This document shows positions 11,440 to 24,000 of a DNA stretch of 64,000 bases, piece after piece (position 1 is the stretch's first letter; each line of letters starts with the position of its first letter). Position numbers and translations under genes: made by a program. The notes under the pieces were generated by a model. That model did no database searches. It was not told where the DNA came from and saw nothing but the letters and a program-made list of their open reading frames with translations. Origin of the DNA: Plectrocnemia conspersa (lineage: Eukaryota > Arthropoda > Insecta > Trichoptera > Polycentropodidae); the NCBI GenBank assembly GCA_009617715.1, contig VTFK01000006.1:1364001-1428000 (forward strand), given 5' to 3'.

Positions 11440-11990
11440 ACCGTTACCGGTATTAAATTTTACCTTTAGTACTACCGGTATTACCGAAATACCGAAAATA
11501 TTTTTATTTTTTTGAAATCCATCTTTGATGCTCATATTGCTTGAAAGCAAAAGCGTAGAATAAAATGCTCATTGTAGGTGATTAAGTTAAGTAGTTTTAT
11601 CAGGGTAGGAGAGCAAAGTAGAATAATATTATTCCTTTTGGTCCAAGAGAGCCGAAATATCGGCCCATCCTATGCGAAATATCCCACCAATCAAATTAAA
11701 ATTCAATTTAACATGTTCAATATTTTTGTTTGTTTGTATATGCGCAACAGGTCAACATAACAGGAATACATTTGCTTTATCTCAGAAAAATCTAACAGTT
11801 CCCAGTAAATATGCTATGTAACAGAGAAACGACCACGCCCTTTTTAATGATAAGGTTGGCTGGCGAAGTGAAAACAAAAGTAGGTGTTGCATACACGAAA
11901 TTCTTTTTACTATTTGTACAGTTTTACACCATTCAGACATATTTTTACCCAAATACTCTACGAAATATGCTTCACTAAACATTAATATTT
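11440..11990 (+). repeat. Dispersed repeat F, copy 1
   Basis: It begins with TACCGGTATT-type words, then GAAAGCAAAAGCGTAGAATAA, CTCATTGTAGGTGATTAA and ATATGCTTCACTA. The same words in the same order recur at 53125-53690. No intact coding sequence. It may be a transposon end, but I cannot classify it. Confidence 0.6.
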
Positions 11991-12384
11991 AAATAGAAAA
12001 ACATATTTTTTCTTTAACAAACTAAAGATAAGTTGTACTAGACGATGTAATTAAAATAAGTAATAATGAAAATGTGTTGATAGGTGTTTTTTAAATCAAA
12101 CTTGATTTATATTTTATTTTTTACTACCTTTTTACTACCTCACATCGTTTAGACTAATTTAGAGTACACAAAAAAAGTTCCAAGAGCAAACCCAAAAAGG
12201 TGTCATTTTTTATTTCATAATTTTAGTCCTCGAACCTTGAAAATTAATAGTAAAACGTCGATTACATATTAAATTTCAACAGTTATAATTAAATGAGTGT
12301 TGCAAATATTGATATCGCGGATATATTGACCGTTCTTCTGATAGTTGCATGAGTATGTGTGTATATATTTTAATAGTGTTATCA

Positions 12385-12505
12385 CGCGGCATATTATTCA
12401 ATATATGATAATAGTACAATCAGTCTTCTTGCAACCATTGTGCACAAGACTACTCAAAATATATTCGCAGAGTAATAGAGATACATAACAAAGAGGTTTT
12501 AAATA
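12385..12505 (+). promoter_or_regulatory. Putative core promoter and leader of Mth copy 3
   Basis: The initiator TCAGTC (12420-12425, A+1 at 12422) lies about 25 bp after CAATATATGATAA. It is followed by CATTGTGCACAAGACTACTC and AAGAGGTTTTAAATATA, matching the leader upstream of copy 2. The donor seen in copy 2 (GTGAGT) is changed here (AAAGAG|GTTTTA), so leader splicing may differ or be weaker. Confidence 0.45.
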
Positions 12506-13021
12506 TAAATTTTATAAACTTTACTTTATACATACATACGTATTAAAAAAATACATATTTTGAATAAATATTATATTAAATAAAACGACGGCGAGTATGT
12601 AGCCGCGCAGCGCAATTTTTTTGGTTTATGCTATTCAACTGTAATTTTTCTTTAACACAAAGTAGGTTAAGCCATTTTTTAAATATTTTATCCATAAATT
12701 ATTCGTTTTAAAGTGGTTCAAAAAAAATTGGAATAAAATTTCAGTTTCGTAGAAACGTTTTTTATTTGCGAACGGTCGCCGCCAGTAAGCATGTGAAAAT
12801 TCTCGATTTTATAGTCATTCCCAGACATATATAAATATGCAAATTAGGCATGAATCAGCTTTTACTTATGCTTTTTTTTAAATTTTAACAATTATTTTAT
12901 TTAGAAAATATATATCATAATAAATTGCGGGCGACTGCAAATAGCTTCGCGGTCAAATGGTCGATCGCGTATGACGGAATGAAGGCTACCCAATAATTAT
13001 TTTGTGGATTCTATTTTTCAG
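12506..13021 (+). other. Putative 5' UTR intron of Mth copy 3; no gene seen
   Basis: AT-rich. It ends at TTTTTCAG (13021), the acceptor directly before the ATG exon. No other feature seen. Confidence 0.35.
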
Positions 13022-13023
13022 AT

Positions 13024-14904
13024 ATGAAATTGCATCACTTCGCATTATTTACGCTGTGGCATTATGCTTTCGTTGATTCAAAAAAAGAAAATCCTGAATG
13101 CTGTTCCAACAATTCCATCATTGTGGATTACAAATGCCAAAATGAAAATACAAACAAGAGTGTACTGCAGTGCGATATCGGAATGTTTCATATCGAACTT
13201 GATGATTCTCTCAAAGAAGACGACATTTACTTCTTGGTATCTGGAAAGTGAGTAATCATAAACAAGATCAGAGAAAATCTATCAAACACAATTAAGACGA
13301 TTCGATACATTACTAGATACTGCATAGGAGATTCAAAGACAATTGTATATAACAAATCTGATACATACGAAATAAAAATGCGCTATATTGTAGCATGCAT
13401 TCCAGCAGATGAATTCAATTCTTTAAGCATTATATCATCACCTTTACTGCTGATCTTGAGTATCGGAGGATTGATACTGACTCTCGTCGTCTACATAATC
13501 GTTCCAGATTTGAGGTATTTATTTTATATATTAAACCCTGTGTTCAATAAATAAATATAACGATTAATAGGGATCTTCAAGGATTGTGCACAATGTGCTT
13601 ATGCGGAAGTTTGGCTCTTGGATATTTGCACATATTATTAATACAATTAATAACCGTAAGAGTACCTGCCTGGTGTTACATAATGGGTATCTACAAAATA
13701 TAAAGTTGTTCTATTAAAATGGGATTCTATAAAACATTGACATTTTAGGTTTCAGTATGTATTACTGGCTACTCGCGGCATTCTTTTGGATGAACGTAAT
13801 CTCAGTCGACATGGTGAAGAATGTAACGTAAGTTAACCAACGAATCTCAGACTGTGTTATTTATTGAATGTTATAAAATAATCATTTAAAACTCATCTTT
13901 AGATTTAAGAACCGCAATATACCGGACAAGCGCATGTTTCTATACTATACACTGTATGGTTGGGGAATACCTTTAGCATTTCTAGTGATCACACTCTCTG
14001 CTAATTTTATAGAAGGTTCTCATATAAAGCCTCATATTGGAACAGACAGCTGCTGGTTTTATGGTATGTATTTAGTCGTTCGATATACGATACACAAAAT
14101 CAAAATAAAGAGATCTAAATAAAATACTGTGTGAATAAATAACGAAGAGCAATCTCGCGCATATTGCACCACGATAACGCCCGGCCAAACAATAATTTTG
14201 AAAAAATATATCAAAAAGAATATCAAGATTTTTATAAACGCTGAATCAGAAAGTTGTTATTTTATAGAAACATGCTGAACGTTAATAACACAGATACAAA
14301 AAACGATCATCTTTAGCATATATTACTTTATAATAAAATAAATATTTTACAGGAGAAATTGAAACTTGGGCTTACTTCTATGGACCAGTCACTGTGCTTT
14401 TGATTGCAAACGTCATACTCTTTGGTGTTACTTTTAAAACGTTATGGTATACGACCAACTATAACAACGTGACCAAACTGAAGAGCATAAAATACAAGTG
14501 AATATCTAAAGAAAAAGTATTTATATACAAGTTATACTATTTAATGATGTATTTTTATTCATAATTTAGATTCTGTTTATACATTAAACTGTTGTTAGTC
14601 AACGGATTTATTTGGCTGATCGAATTTATAAGTTTTGTATACGACGCAGAAAATACAGCATGGTGAGTTTTGGTTGTATTTCAACATGTAAACATTCTTC
14701 TCCTGACATAATGATTATTTGATTTAAAGGATAGTCGTTGACATTTTGTGCATGTTGTCAGGATTGCTATACTTTTTAATATTAGTAGTGTTCAGAAAAA
14801 GAGCTCGTAAAGGTCTAGCGAAGTTGGGTCTACGCATTCCTTGCGTATCATATAACAACGAAATGGAAGAAGAAGAAATAATGGAAGAGGAGAACCAACC
14901 ATGA
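13024..14904 (+). CDS. Methuselah-like GPCR copy 3, short ectodomain, 8 coding exons
   Basis: Exons 13024..13247, 13317..13514, 13571..13686, 13749..13827, 13903..14063, 14353..14497, 14570..14662 and 14730..14904 join in frame to 396 aa, all with GT-AG introns. Start ATG at 13024, three bases after an acceptor. Seen: hydrophobic leader MKLHHFALFTLW; ectodomain to about aa 112 with ECCSNNSIIVDYKC and, across intron 1, the conserved GK|YC; N-glycosylation sites NKS; TM1 about 113-137 ending VPDLR; TM2 (MCLCGSLALGYLH); TM3 (YYWLLAAFFWMNVIS); TM4 (YGWGIPLAFLVIT); TM5 (YGPVTVLLIANVILFG); TM6; TM7 followed by VVFRKRARKG and an acidic tail EEEEIMEEENQP. Compact introns (56-289 bp) make it the cleanest copy and the reference for copies 1 and 2. 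Plasma-membrane receptor; ligand unknown. Confidence 0.92.
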
Positions 14905-16394
14905 ATCGTTGTTTAAAACTTTATAAACATTTACGACAAATATAATGAATCTCGAAAGATTTCTAATAAATTATATATATTATAAAGATATATTATATAA
15001 TATTAATAAAAACTAGCTGAACACGTTTTATTTAAATTACTAAAATAAACTATTAAAGTATAATGGAACAGTAAAAATATCATAAGTTTAAAATTAAAAT
15101 GAACTACTTATCAAAGCACTAAACTACTAAAAAAAAAAATAATGATCGCAATATTACTAACTACAAATACTGTTCAATATTGCGAATTTTTGTCGATAAA
15201 AAGAAGTCCGAAAGAACACCTCCATATTTAGAAACTTGATTTTCGCAAACCTCAATCATGTATCGAGGGTTGCGTAAACTTAAAAGTTCATATTTTTACA
15301 ATTTTTCTACAGGTCTTTATCAGACTCACAAAAGACTTCTAATACAGTCTTGAACTGAATTATTTTATTATTATAATTTTCATTCAATCCTTCTAATGTA
15401 AGTATTATGTATTGACTACTAACCACCTCGTTTAACCTTCCCATCCCTAAGTGGGGTACATTTGAACCCCATTTTTCTGTTATTTTAACGATTTCTTAAA
15501 TATTTATAATAAGTAGTTGATATTTGATTTAATCTATAATGATATCTAAATCAATTGGACTCGAAAACGACAATTACAAATAGTATCGTATTAACTTTTT
15601 TGTGGTTTTGGTAAAACAGCTAATTATTTTTTTTGTGTTGTATCAATTTTTTAACTTTTAGTTTAGCCAAATCACGTATGGCGTTTTCCTAACTTTGTGG
15701 TTCAAAATATGTTTTTCGTAATAATGGTTTTATTTACACAATAATTGATTATTACATGATTTTCAATCATTACATGACTGGGGGAACAAAAACATTATAC
15801 CAAAATTTGGGACAAAATTATTTTAAAGAAGAAAAGCACGAACACCTTTCATTCTAGAAAAACCGGATATTAAATTAGACTTCAATTTTTATTAGTATTT
15901 TTTTAAATTAAATAATTAGCATTATGTACTTATTTTTATTTATATTATTTACACGAAATAAAACGATTTTAAAAAATAATTTAATTATTTATGGGAAAGA
16001 GGATGAAAAACAAAAACCCAAAGTTTTGTTTCGTTTTGGTATAAGAAAATGTACTTTCCAGTTATCAATCTAAAGGTTAGGTGCGAACGAGCGATAGCGA
16101 GTAAGCCTTGGTCACAACATTTGACCCCCGATAACAGGAAAGTACTTTAAAAAATATGTCCGACTTCGTATAAGGCAGTGTAGCCCTTGGAGCAAAAAGT
16201 GCTCTAAAGGGTTAAATATTGCTGAGTTTGTCTATGCTACGTTAGATTTATCATTAATATGATTAACAAACAACGAAAAATTATTGTTCGAACATAGCCT
16301 TGGGCAAGAATTACAAATATGGTCGAATGGCCAACAAACAACGCGTTAAGACCGGTCCGACGAGTATGACAATTGCGTGACAGCCCAGAGCGCG
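14905..16394. other. Intergenic before receptor 4: repeats, no gene
   Basis: 14905-15270 is the 3' flank shared with copy 2, with AATAAA at 15005. 15430-15480 has AGTGGGGTACATTTGAACCCC, a word common in insect repeats. 16045-16148 is a small inverted repeat (GTACTTTCCAGTTATCA against CGATAACAGGAAAGTAC) enclosing an inverted copy of repeat C (16075-16130, GGTTAGGTGCGAACGAGCG). No coding sequence. A promoter for receptor 4 was not recognised. Confidence 0.45.
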
Positions 16395-19300
16395 ATGCCG
16401 ACGCCGGCGCTGGTGGCGTCACTGGCGCTGGCCCTGCTGCTGCGCCCCTGGGCGGGGACGACAGTGGCGACCGCCGATATACGAGAGATCATCAGTGTCA
16501 ACAAGTGCTGCGAGCCCAGCGAGATTATGGTCGGCGCCAGGTGCACTCACGTCGACCACGCCAACACCAGTCAGTGCCCGTAACAAAAACATAACCTAAA
16601 TATAGATTTGCACAATTCGATGCTTCTCAAAGTTGAACTTTATGCTTGAAAATCATACTGAGCGATATTCTATTATTAGGGATCGAGTACCTTCATAGTT
16701 CGCCTCTGTAGATCTAGTAATATAATACTTCTTAGTCATGGGTTTAATATATACTTTGTCGGTTTGAAAAAACAACTAATATTTGAGATTTGTATGTGAA
16801 ACATCTGGTCAATGTGTTTTAATTCATGAAAATTATCTGTACTTGCTTATTATCAAGGGTCAAATTTATTCTTAGAAAATATTTATACAATTACATTTTC
16901 ATTGAAAATGAATGTGTTCAAATTGTCTCGTATCGAAACAGATGCCATATAATTCCTGCAAGAATCTGTTTTGTTGCATTTATGGGATGTTCACCGTCCC
17001 GACCAATGCTCACTCGCTACCGTTCGTTAACACCTAACCTGTTTAAATTTTAAAACGTATTTATGTTTTAAAATTTAAACAAGTTTGGTGCAAAGGTTGT
17101 TTTGATACATATATACGTCTTCAAATTTATACAGTGAACATTCCATGAATAACTCTGCAACGAATCTACTTAAAAGATATCATTTATAATTGAATATTAA
17201 ATAAAGAAAAATTATTAACAAATAAAAAACAAAACGATTTGAAAGATTGCATACGAATAAATTCACTTTAGTTTCTAGAACCTGGAATAGATTTATATAA
17301 AAAAACTCAACGATAATATTTCTATTGACAAATAATTATTCCCAACGAAATCTAGATGCCGAATAAACCACATAAATATGGTATAAAATTTTGGTTGGCA
17401 GTTGATTTGAAATCGAAATATGTTTTAACTGATTTTCCTTATTTAGGAAAAGATGAAACCCAATCCTCGACACCTTTAGGTGAACACGTACTTTTAAAAT
17501 TAGCCAAACTGTATTATATAACTTATATGTATATTATTGAGGAAATAATATAATTATTTTAATCAATTGATTTTGTTTTCACTTTGCGATCGATTTGCGT
17601 CTAATTTTCGTTGTGAGAAGTTGCTTTGTGATCAATGTTCATGTGACCAATTGCCATGTGAATAATGATCACCGAATCAAAACTATTATATTACTAGATC
17701 CAGACGGAGGATGTTTCACGTAAATACAAGACACGCTCAATAAAGCACTTGAAATTATAAATAAAATTAGTTATTCTTAGACTTTTGTTAAAATTATTAA
17801 TTTTCAGGTCGTTGGAAACCGATTTTTACGACCGACAAAGGAGTCGATAATATACAAGTGCCATATGATTTTGTGATCGGAAAACCTGAATGCGACGTCA
17901 CCCAGCATTGGCAGATACACCATTACACAAACTCCGAAGACAAGTAATTATTTAAACAATAAGCCCCCTACATAACTGCCATATATAAAACTGAAGAAAA
18001 CCTTTACAATGTATCCTAGCATAGACACAATTTCATAGAGAAGTAGCTAAATGATTTCCCATTTAAATATTGGTTTAGCAAGAAAAAACAGCTATATTGA
18101 ATGTAAGGAAGATGATATATTTTTATTTTATTTCGGCATTATACAAGATTGAGATCGTTTTTTTGTCCATTTTTAATGATACTGTAATGAACACAATAAA
18201 ATTTGTTAAAAAAAGTTTGAGGGTCGGCTAAACACTTTGAATGTCGCTTGTGAACACAGCCGGTACACACCAAGTCAAGGACGAACTGAATTTGGAAAAT
18301 TATTGTGTCAAGTTGTAACATCATTCTTAAATTCTGATCAAAATATTTCGTTATACTAAGATCAGTTTTCGTTACAATGAAAACATTTTGTATGAAAGTT
18401 TTTCAGGGACAAATCGAAGATTCGTTATATTGAGAATTTCGGTATTCGTTAGAAAGAAATTTCACTGTATAATGGTATAACAGCTAAATTTTACAGCTTG
18501 CCAAATTTTTATTAAATCTGACTTATATTGCTGCAAATGTATTTATTTAATGTATTTAACTAGCTGACCGTTTAAATGAAATATTTACTGGCAAAAAACG
18601 TTTTTAAGCTGACCGTTTAAATGAAAGCCAATTATCATATACAAAAATATTCATTAAATTAATTATAACATAATTTTTTACAGATTAAATCTTCTGCCTG
18701 ATGGGAAACTTAGACATTACATCAACCACGAGGAGTATTTGGAATCTCTCGTCGACGATCACATTAAAAACAAGATGGGTCGATTAAACGAACCACTGCC
18801 TGATGTAAAAAAAGATACAATAACGCACTTTGTCGATTACGAACAAGGAAAATACTGCATGGACAAAGTATGTATATTAAATAAAATAATACATGCTTCA
18901 AATTCATATTAACATATCTTTCATTACAGCAAATCCTCACGACCAACAACCAAACTGCTTTGTATGCGTTAGTTTGCTTGCAAAAAATCAATCTCGACTG
19001 GAAACTTGACTTCTGGATGCGAAAAGTACTGAATCCTTTTTTTCACGCCGTCTGCATGATCTGCTTCTTGATAGTCGCCATTATATATTTTGTCTTGCCG
19101 ACATTAAGGGATTTGACTGGAAATATAGTGACAACGATTAACGTTTGCTTGATTGTGAGTCAAGCATCGGATCTTGTGAGAATATTCACCGAATTGAGCA
19201 GTCACGTGAGCTTCATGATTGCTGGTAAATATATTTTGCGAAAAAAATATATATTTTTTTAAATGTATGTAATAATTTTTACATAATTTAAGATCTTATC

Positions 19301-20153
19301 CTATACATAAGTATGCTGGCTGCGTTTTTCTGGCTGAATAGCTTGGGCTATTACATTTGGAAGACATTTAAGTATGTGGAACTGTGCAATATTTTTATTT
19401 TAATATATGTACTAATTGTACCATTTAATATTACAGGTCAAGAAACGTTTTTCTACGTGTAACTGACGGTCGCAAATATTGCTATTATTCGTGTTACGCT
19501 TGGGGATGCACCCTTTTAATGTGCGCGTTGGCTTTGTTTGCTCATTTTATGATCGATAGCAGTACGCAAAAAAGCATTTCTTCAGCGGCACATTCTTTGA
19601 TTACGAACGGAGACCAAGAAACGATCGGTAATATTATTTTTCATTACTGAGATTCTAGAAAAATTGATCCTGTATAATTTACATTATTTCAATTACAGGA
19701 TGGTTGGGTATTGCCGTATTCTTCACTCCGATTGCGTTCACGATCATTATCAATATATTCTTTTACGTGACCACTCTTAAAGTCATTAAGAGGATGAACA
19801 CTTACGGCAGAATACATCACAAGCTCAAACACAAGTATGCTATTACTTAATTTATATTCTTAAACTTTAAATAACACTTTTGTTTTATTTACAGCTTCGA
19901 CATGTTCTTAATGATGTTCATTGTCATGACAGTGTGTTGGTTTTTCTTTTTATTGTCTTGGTTGCGCTATGACGGCTTAATGTATACGCATATTGCAATA
20001 AACGCGCTTCAAGGACCACTGATCCTCTACATTTGTGTCGGTAGACAAACTCACGTGATGTTTTTACTAAGAAAGAGCTGTTGTTACAGCGAACCTGTGC
20101 CTACAAACGACTGGGGAGACGAAATGACTCAAATGAACGGCAGTTCTTATTGA
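16395..20153 (+). CDS. Methuselah-like GPCR 4, full-length ectodomain, 8 coding exons
   Basis: Exons 16395..16569, 17808..17943, 18684..18867, 18930..19224, 19293..19371, 19437..19627, 19699..19834 and 19895..20153 join in frame to 484 aa with GT-AG introns. The ATG at 16395 opens a signal peptide (MPTPALVASLALALLLRPWA) in a very GC-rich first exon. The ectodomain (to about aa 200) shows the family marks: NKCCEPSEIMVGARC, SRWKP, LLPDGKLRHYI and EQGKYCMDK. Then TM1 (about 201-223, ending LPTLRDLTG), TM2, TM3 (LAAFFWLNSLGYYIW), TM4 (YAWGCTLLMCALALF), TM5, TM6 (MTVCWFFFLLSWL), TM7 (INALQGPLILYICVG) and a short tail. Its domain length and NALQGP motif make it the conserved, ancestral-type member. 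Of known insect genes it reminds me most of Mth-like 1 / Mth2 receptors, but orthology needs a tree. AATAAA for it is at 20464. Confidence 0.95.
16820..17080 (+). repeat. Dispersed repeat C in intron 1 of receptor 4
   Basis: Words: TCGTATCGAAACAGATGC, CTGCAAGAATCTGTTTTG, TCACTCGCTACCG, CACCTAACCTGTT. The same order occurs at 35745-35935, with related ends at 30990-31060 (+), 46365-46500 (inverted) and 55785-55850 (inverted). A second, inverted piece at 16075-16130 means exon 1 of receptor 4 sits between two opposing copies. Confidence 0.6.
17081..17807 (+). other. Rest of intron 1 of receptor 4: nothing seen
   Basis: AT-rich intron sequence. A 65-aa open frame (17356-17553) shows no recognisable domain, although KYGIKFWLAVDLKSKY resembles the DDE-transposase style of piggyBac-like elements; it is too short to call firmly. 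Confidence 0.3.
18130..18480 (-). mobile_element. Pogo/Tigger-like transposon end relic in intron 2 of receptor 4
   Basis: Read from 18475 leftwards, the sequence starts CAGTGAAATTTCTTTCTAAC and continues with CGAATACCGAAATTCTC and ATAACGAATC words. This is the typical look of pogo/Tigger terminal repeats, which describe runs of AACGAA. The adjoining 18139-18324 (- strand) is an open frame of 61 aa without a nameable domain. No opposite end was found, so this is a fragment. Confidence 0.4.
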
Positions 20154-21003
20154 AATATAACTCTTGAGACATTCCCAATCAAACGATATTCCTTACGATC
20201 AATAATTATCAATATACCCATATTCATATTTTTATGAATAACTTTGGTGCATATTTATTCTTCTTTTGTAAGTTTAAATATATATATATATATATATTTT
20301 ATAAATTGATCCAAAAAAGATATAATATTTATTCTGTAAGAATGTGTTATAATATTGTATTGTTATATAGTCTAACACCAAAAATGTACTTAAAAAAATG
20401 ATATTGTATGTTAATCACTTTTCTAAAAAGGTATATATATGAAACTTATAACATATTCCTTCCAATAAAAGACTTTATATTATAAGCTTTCTAGATGTAA
20501 GCACGGTGTGATATAAAAAGATGCATTCTTATCGATCACTTTTTATTTTATTATTTATTTTCTTATGATCTGATATATTTCTTAATAGTGTGCCTTTTTT
20601 ATTTTTTTAAGATATAATATTTAATACTTATGACATAATTTTTGATATTCGATATTCTCTGATTTTATGATTTTACTTATTTATATTTTTATATAAATTT
20701 AAATGGATCTGCCTCATTGTTTAATTATTAAATAATGCTATTTGCTGTGATTATGCATGTTAAATAAACCTGTTATTTGATTTACGTCAACGTGACTAAT
20801 CAAGACTCGCGTTTATATACATATACATAACATTTAAATTGATAGTATTCATGATAGCCTGTTGTGATTAAAACGAGCTTTTTTATGAGTATGCACCAGT
20901 TTATACATGGTACTTAATTTTTGTATGCATTTTTATATGAAATTTATAAATATACACCTTCAAATCGATTGTTTTTTTTTTTTATTATGTAAAAAAAACT
21001 TAC
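20154..21003 (+). other. 3' UTR and end of receptor 4; convergent with aquarius
   Basis: AATAAA at 20464-20469 gives a 3' UTR of about 330 nt. A short (TA)n run is at 20278-20298. The rest is AT-rich. I searched the - strand here for the next aquarius exon and saw no plausible coding segment after a 3' splice site. Confidence 0.5.
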
Positions 21004-24000
21004 TTGATCAAACAGAAAGCCGTCATTCCTCTTCAAGAGATTAGATAGTTGACAGCGTACGACGAGATGACAATCGTCCATTACAACGTTGAAGAATCGT
21101 CTGGTCGGTAATAGTGCTTCGAGATCAATCACAAGTTCAAGGAATCTTTCACAATACCTACAATTTAAAAAAAACGTGTTAGAAAACCATATTTTTTTTA
21201 TATTATTTATAAGCATAAGATTATGAACTACCTTATCTTATTTGGATTAACATCGTCATCCAATGGAATACCTTCCAATATTTTAACAAACTTTATCATT
21301 AATCTTTGAAGAAAATGTCTCTCCCAGTTTAACTTTTCCATTTGATCTGGTTTATCTTTTTTTTGTATTGCTTTCCAGTATTTTCTCCACTTAGGAACAT
21401 TCAAGAATTCTTGCTCACGTCGTCCTATGTATTTAAAAAATATTAATATCATATCGAAAACAATCTAATTTAATTAGAGACCGACCAAAACATACACATT
21501 TTGTTTTTTGTCATTTGCATTGGTTCAACTAAAACCAAATAATTGGCTTTTATTGGACTAACGTAGACAACTAAAAGCCAAGCTGTACATCAAAATTTAT
21601 TTGAAAATTTTTACTTCTTTATATTAAATAGAGAAAATGACTACAAAAAAGCGATATTTTGATAAATAAAAATTGTAACTAATAAAAAAGGTTTTGAATG
21701 TCTGCTTTTAACTGATAATTGTGTAAAGAAAATTATATATAAAACAAAGAAAAACTACGTTCACTCACAACTACATATAACAAACGATTACCGTTTCAGA
21801 CTGATGCTAGAGGTTAAACTTCTGCAATTCGAGATGCTGTGTTATTCGGTGCATAATGAGTTATTTTTTACAATATTGAATTAATTGAAGTTATTGAGTA
21901 ACCTAAATTGAGAGGAATATGCACGGAAACAGATGTGAATATCTCCTTTAATTTAATGCAACTTGGTAAAAGAAAACCCTTTATGGTCATCATATGACAA
22001 CAAATATTATTAGATAATTTGTAAACAAAAGAAACATTATAAATAAATTTCATAAAATTAAGTTTTAAAACAACCCAGTCCTAACATTCAAAATAAACCT
22101 ATAAAACTAATACAGAGTAATATAAAACTAATACTTACGGAGTTATAAATATTGTCTCCAAATGTTATGATAGTAAACTACAATTATTATTTGGAGATTA
22201 CGAATTGATAGTAAATACTTAGTAAATTAAAATAAAAAAAGTAAGTAAAGCCTGCTTCGCTAACTTCTTTAACTTGTAACTTAGTTGAAAAAAACTTGAA
22301 GAAAAAAATAAAAAATTCAAAAACATTTTAAACTAGATATTGAAAAAAAATGGCATATACATATATGTGGAATTAAACTGATTTTGAAGACAGGATAACT
22401 GTTGTATTTTGAATCATATAAACATGAAACTTCTTACCACTTAACCAACGGGTTTTTTTCGCTGTGTGATGTGCGGAAACGAACTGTTTTGCGAGTACTT
22501 TGCACAACACAGAGATATAACAAAAAATATGATCATTTTTTAATTAAAAGCAAGCGACTTTGGGGTTCTGGTTCTCAAATTCTTTTTATGATTTTTTAAA
22601 TATATATTCTAAATAAAATACTCAGAATATTTAAAAAGAAAACCTTAATGGGAATAAAATATTTTATAAAAAAATGCAATCTGGAACAAAAAGCCCATAA
22701 TCAAAAATCTTCCATATTAAATAATTTCTATATTTATGATTACCCTAAGAAATGTAATTTTTATGCTATATCTAATTGTTCTGAAGCTTCATCTAAAATA
22801 TTCATATAATAGTCATCATCTTCACTACATTAAAATTAATTTTTGATAGTTTAAAACATCTTTCTAGACAATAAATTTAAAAAAACAACACTAATTTTAA
22901 TATATAATTAACTAATAAATGATAAAACCATTGAAATGTAAGTATAGTCCAAATAAGAATGAATTACAACAGAAATACATAAGATGTTCACGGTGATATG
23001 TCGCAACACAGACTATTGTATCAAGCACCCGCTACATCAACCGAGCGATCCTAAGTAGACCATTTTTATTAATTCCAGATGTTGAATAAATAGGTATTTG
23101 GTCGTAGAATCGAAAATTTGTTTTTTTTAAACCGTTACCTGATGTTTCCGAAATAATAAAATAGATTTAAATTATTTAAGAAACAGCTTGAAAAAAATGT
23201 AGAGTCCACTTCGACATTGGAGTTGCTGGTAAAACAACCAATGTCATGTCCACCTCGACATAGGAGTCCAAAGAGTTAAAGTATAAACATTTGACTCATG
23301 GATTAGGCAGCACAAAATGCTTTAGTTTTTGCAGGTAGATACTATCGAACCCGTCGTTAAACATCAAAAGTAGTAAAGGGTAGTCAATACGTATCCCGTG
23401 GATTATCATAAGACAATGGGTAGATACTACTTAATCCGTCGGTAATGTTAAAATAGATCTTGAAAATATCTAAATAAATTTCGTTAGCCAGCCTTGATCC
23501 GCTAACTTGTTTCAAAATGACGGCTATTCAAAAAATAAAAAAATCATAGCCCCGTTAAAAAAATCCTAGAGAAACGATGAGAAATCGAAAACGTTCTATA
23601 ATAGAAATTAAACTAAAATGAAAAATAAAAAAATATAAACAAAATTGAGGGCAAAATAACTGCCATAGTTTTAATTATATCGAACTAAATAAATAACCGC
23701 CATAGCTAAAAATAAATTTTGTGAATATCTCGGCTAAAAAGCGACTAGGCAAAAATTTGAGAAATTTGTAACTCTGTTTAAGAAATCTTAGAGAAAAAAG
23801 TGGTAAAATATGTTCTATAATAGATATTTAAATAATATAAAAATTGAAATAAAAACAATTTTCAACACTTTTATACACATAAAATCTATAAAATATAAAA
23901 AAAATCAGACATTTATATTCCAAGTTTTAAAAGAATCACAACAAATTTGTCAAAATATTAAAAATGCTTCAGTCAGTCTCTAAATTGTATAATATAAAAT

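Noticed and set aside
16373..16594. Alternative frame over exon 1 of receptor 4 (Gly/Ala-rich)
   Set aside because: It is out of frame with the signal peptide and the downstream exons; the frame from 16395 joins perfectly.
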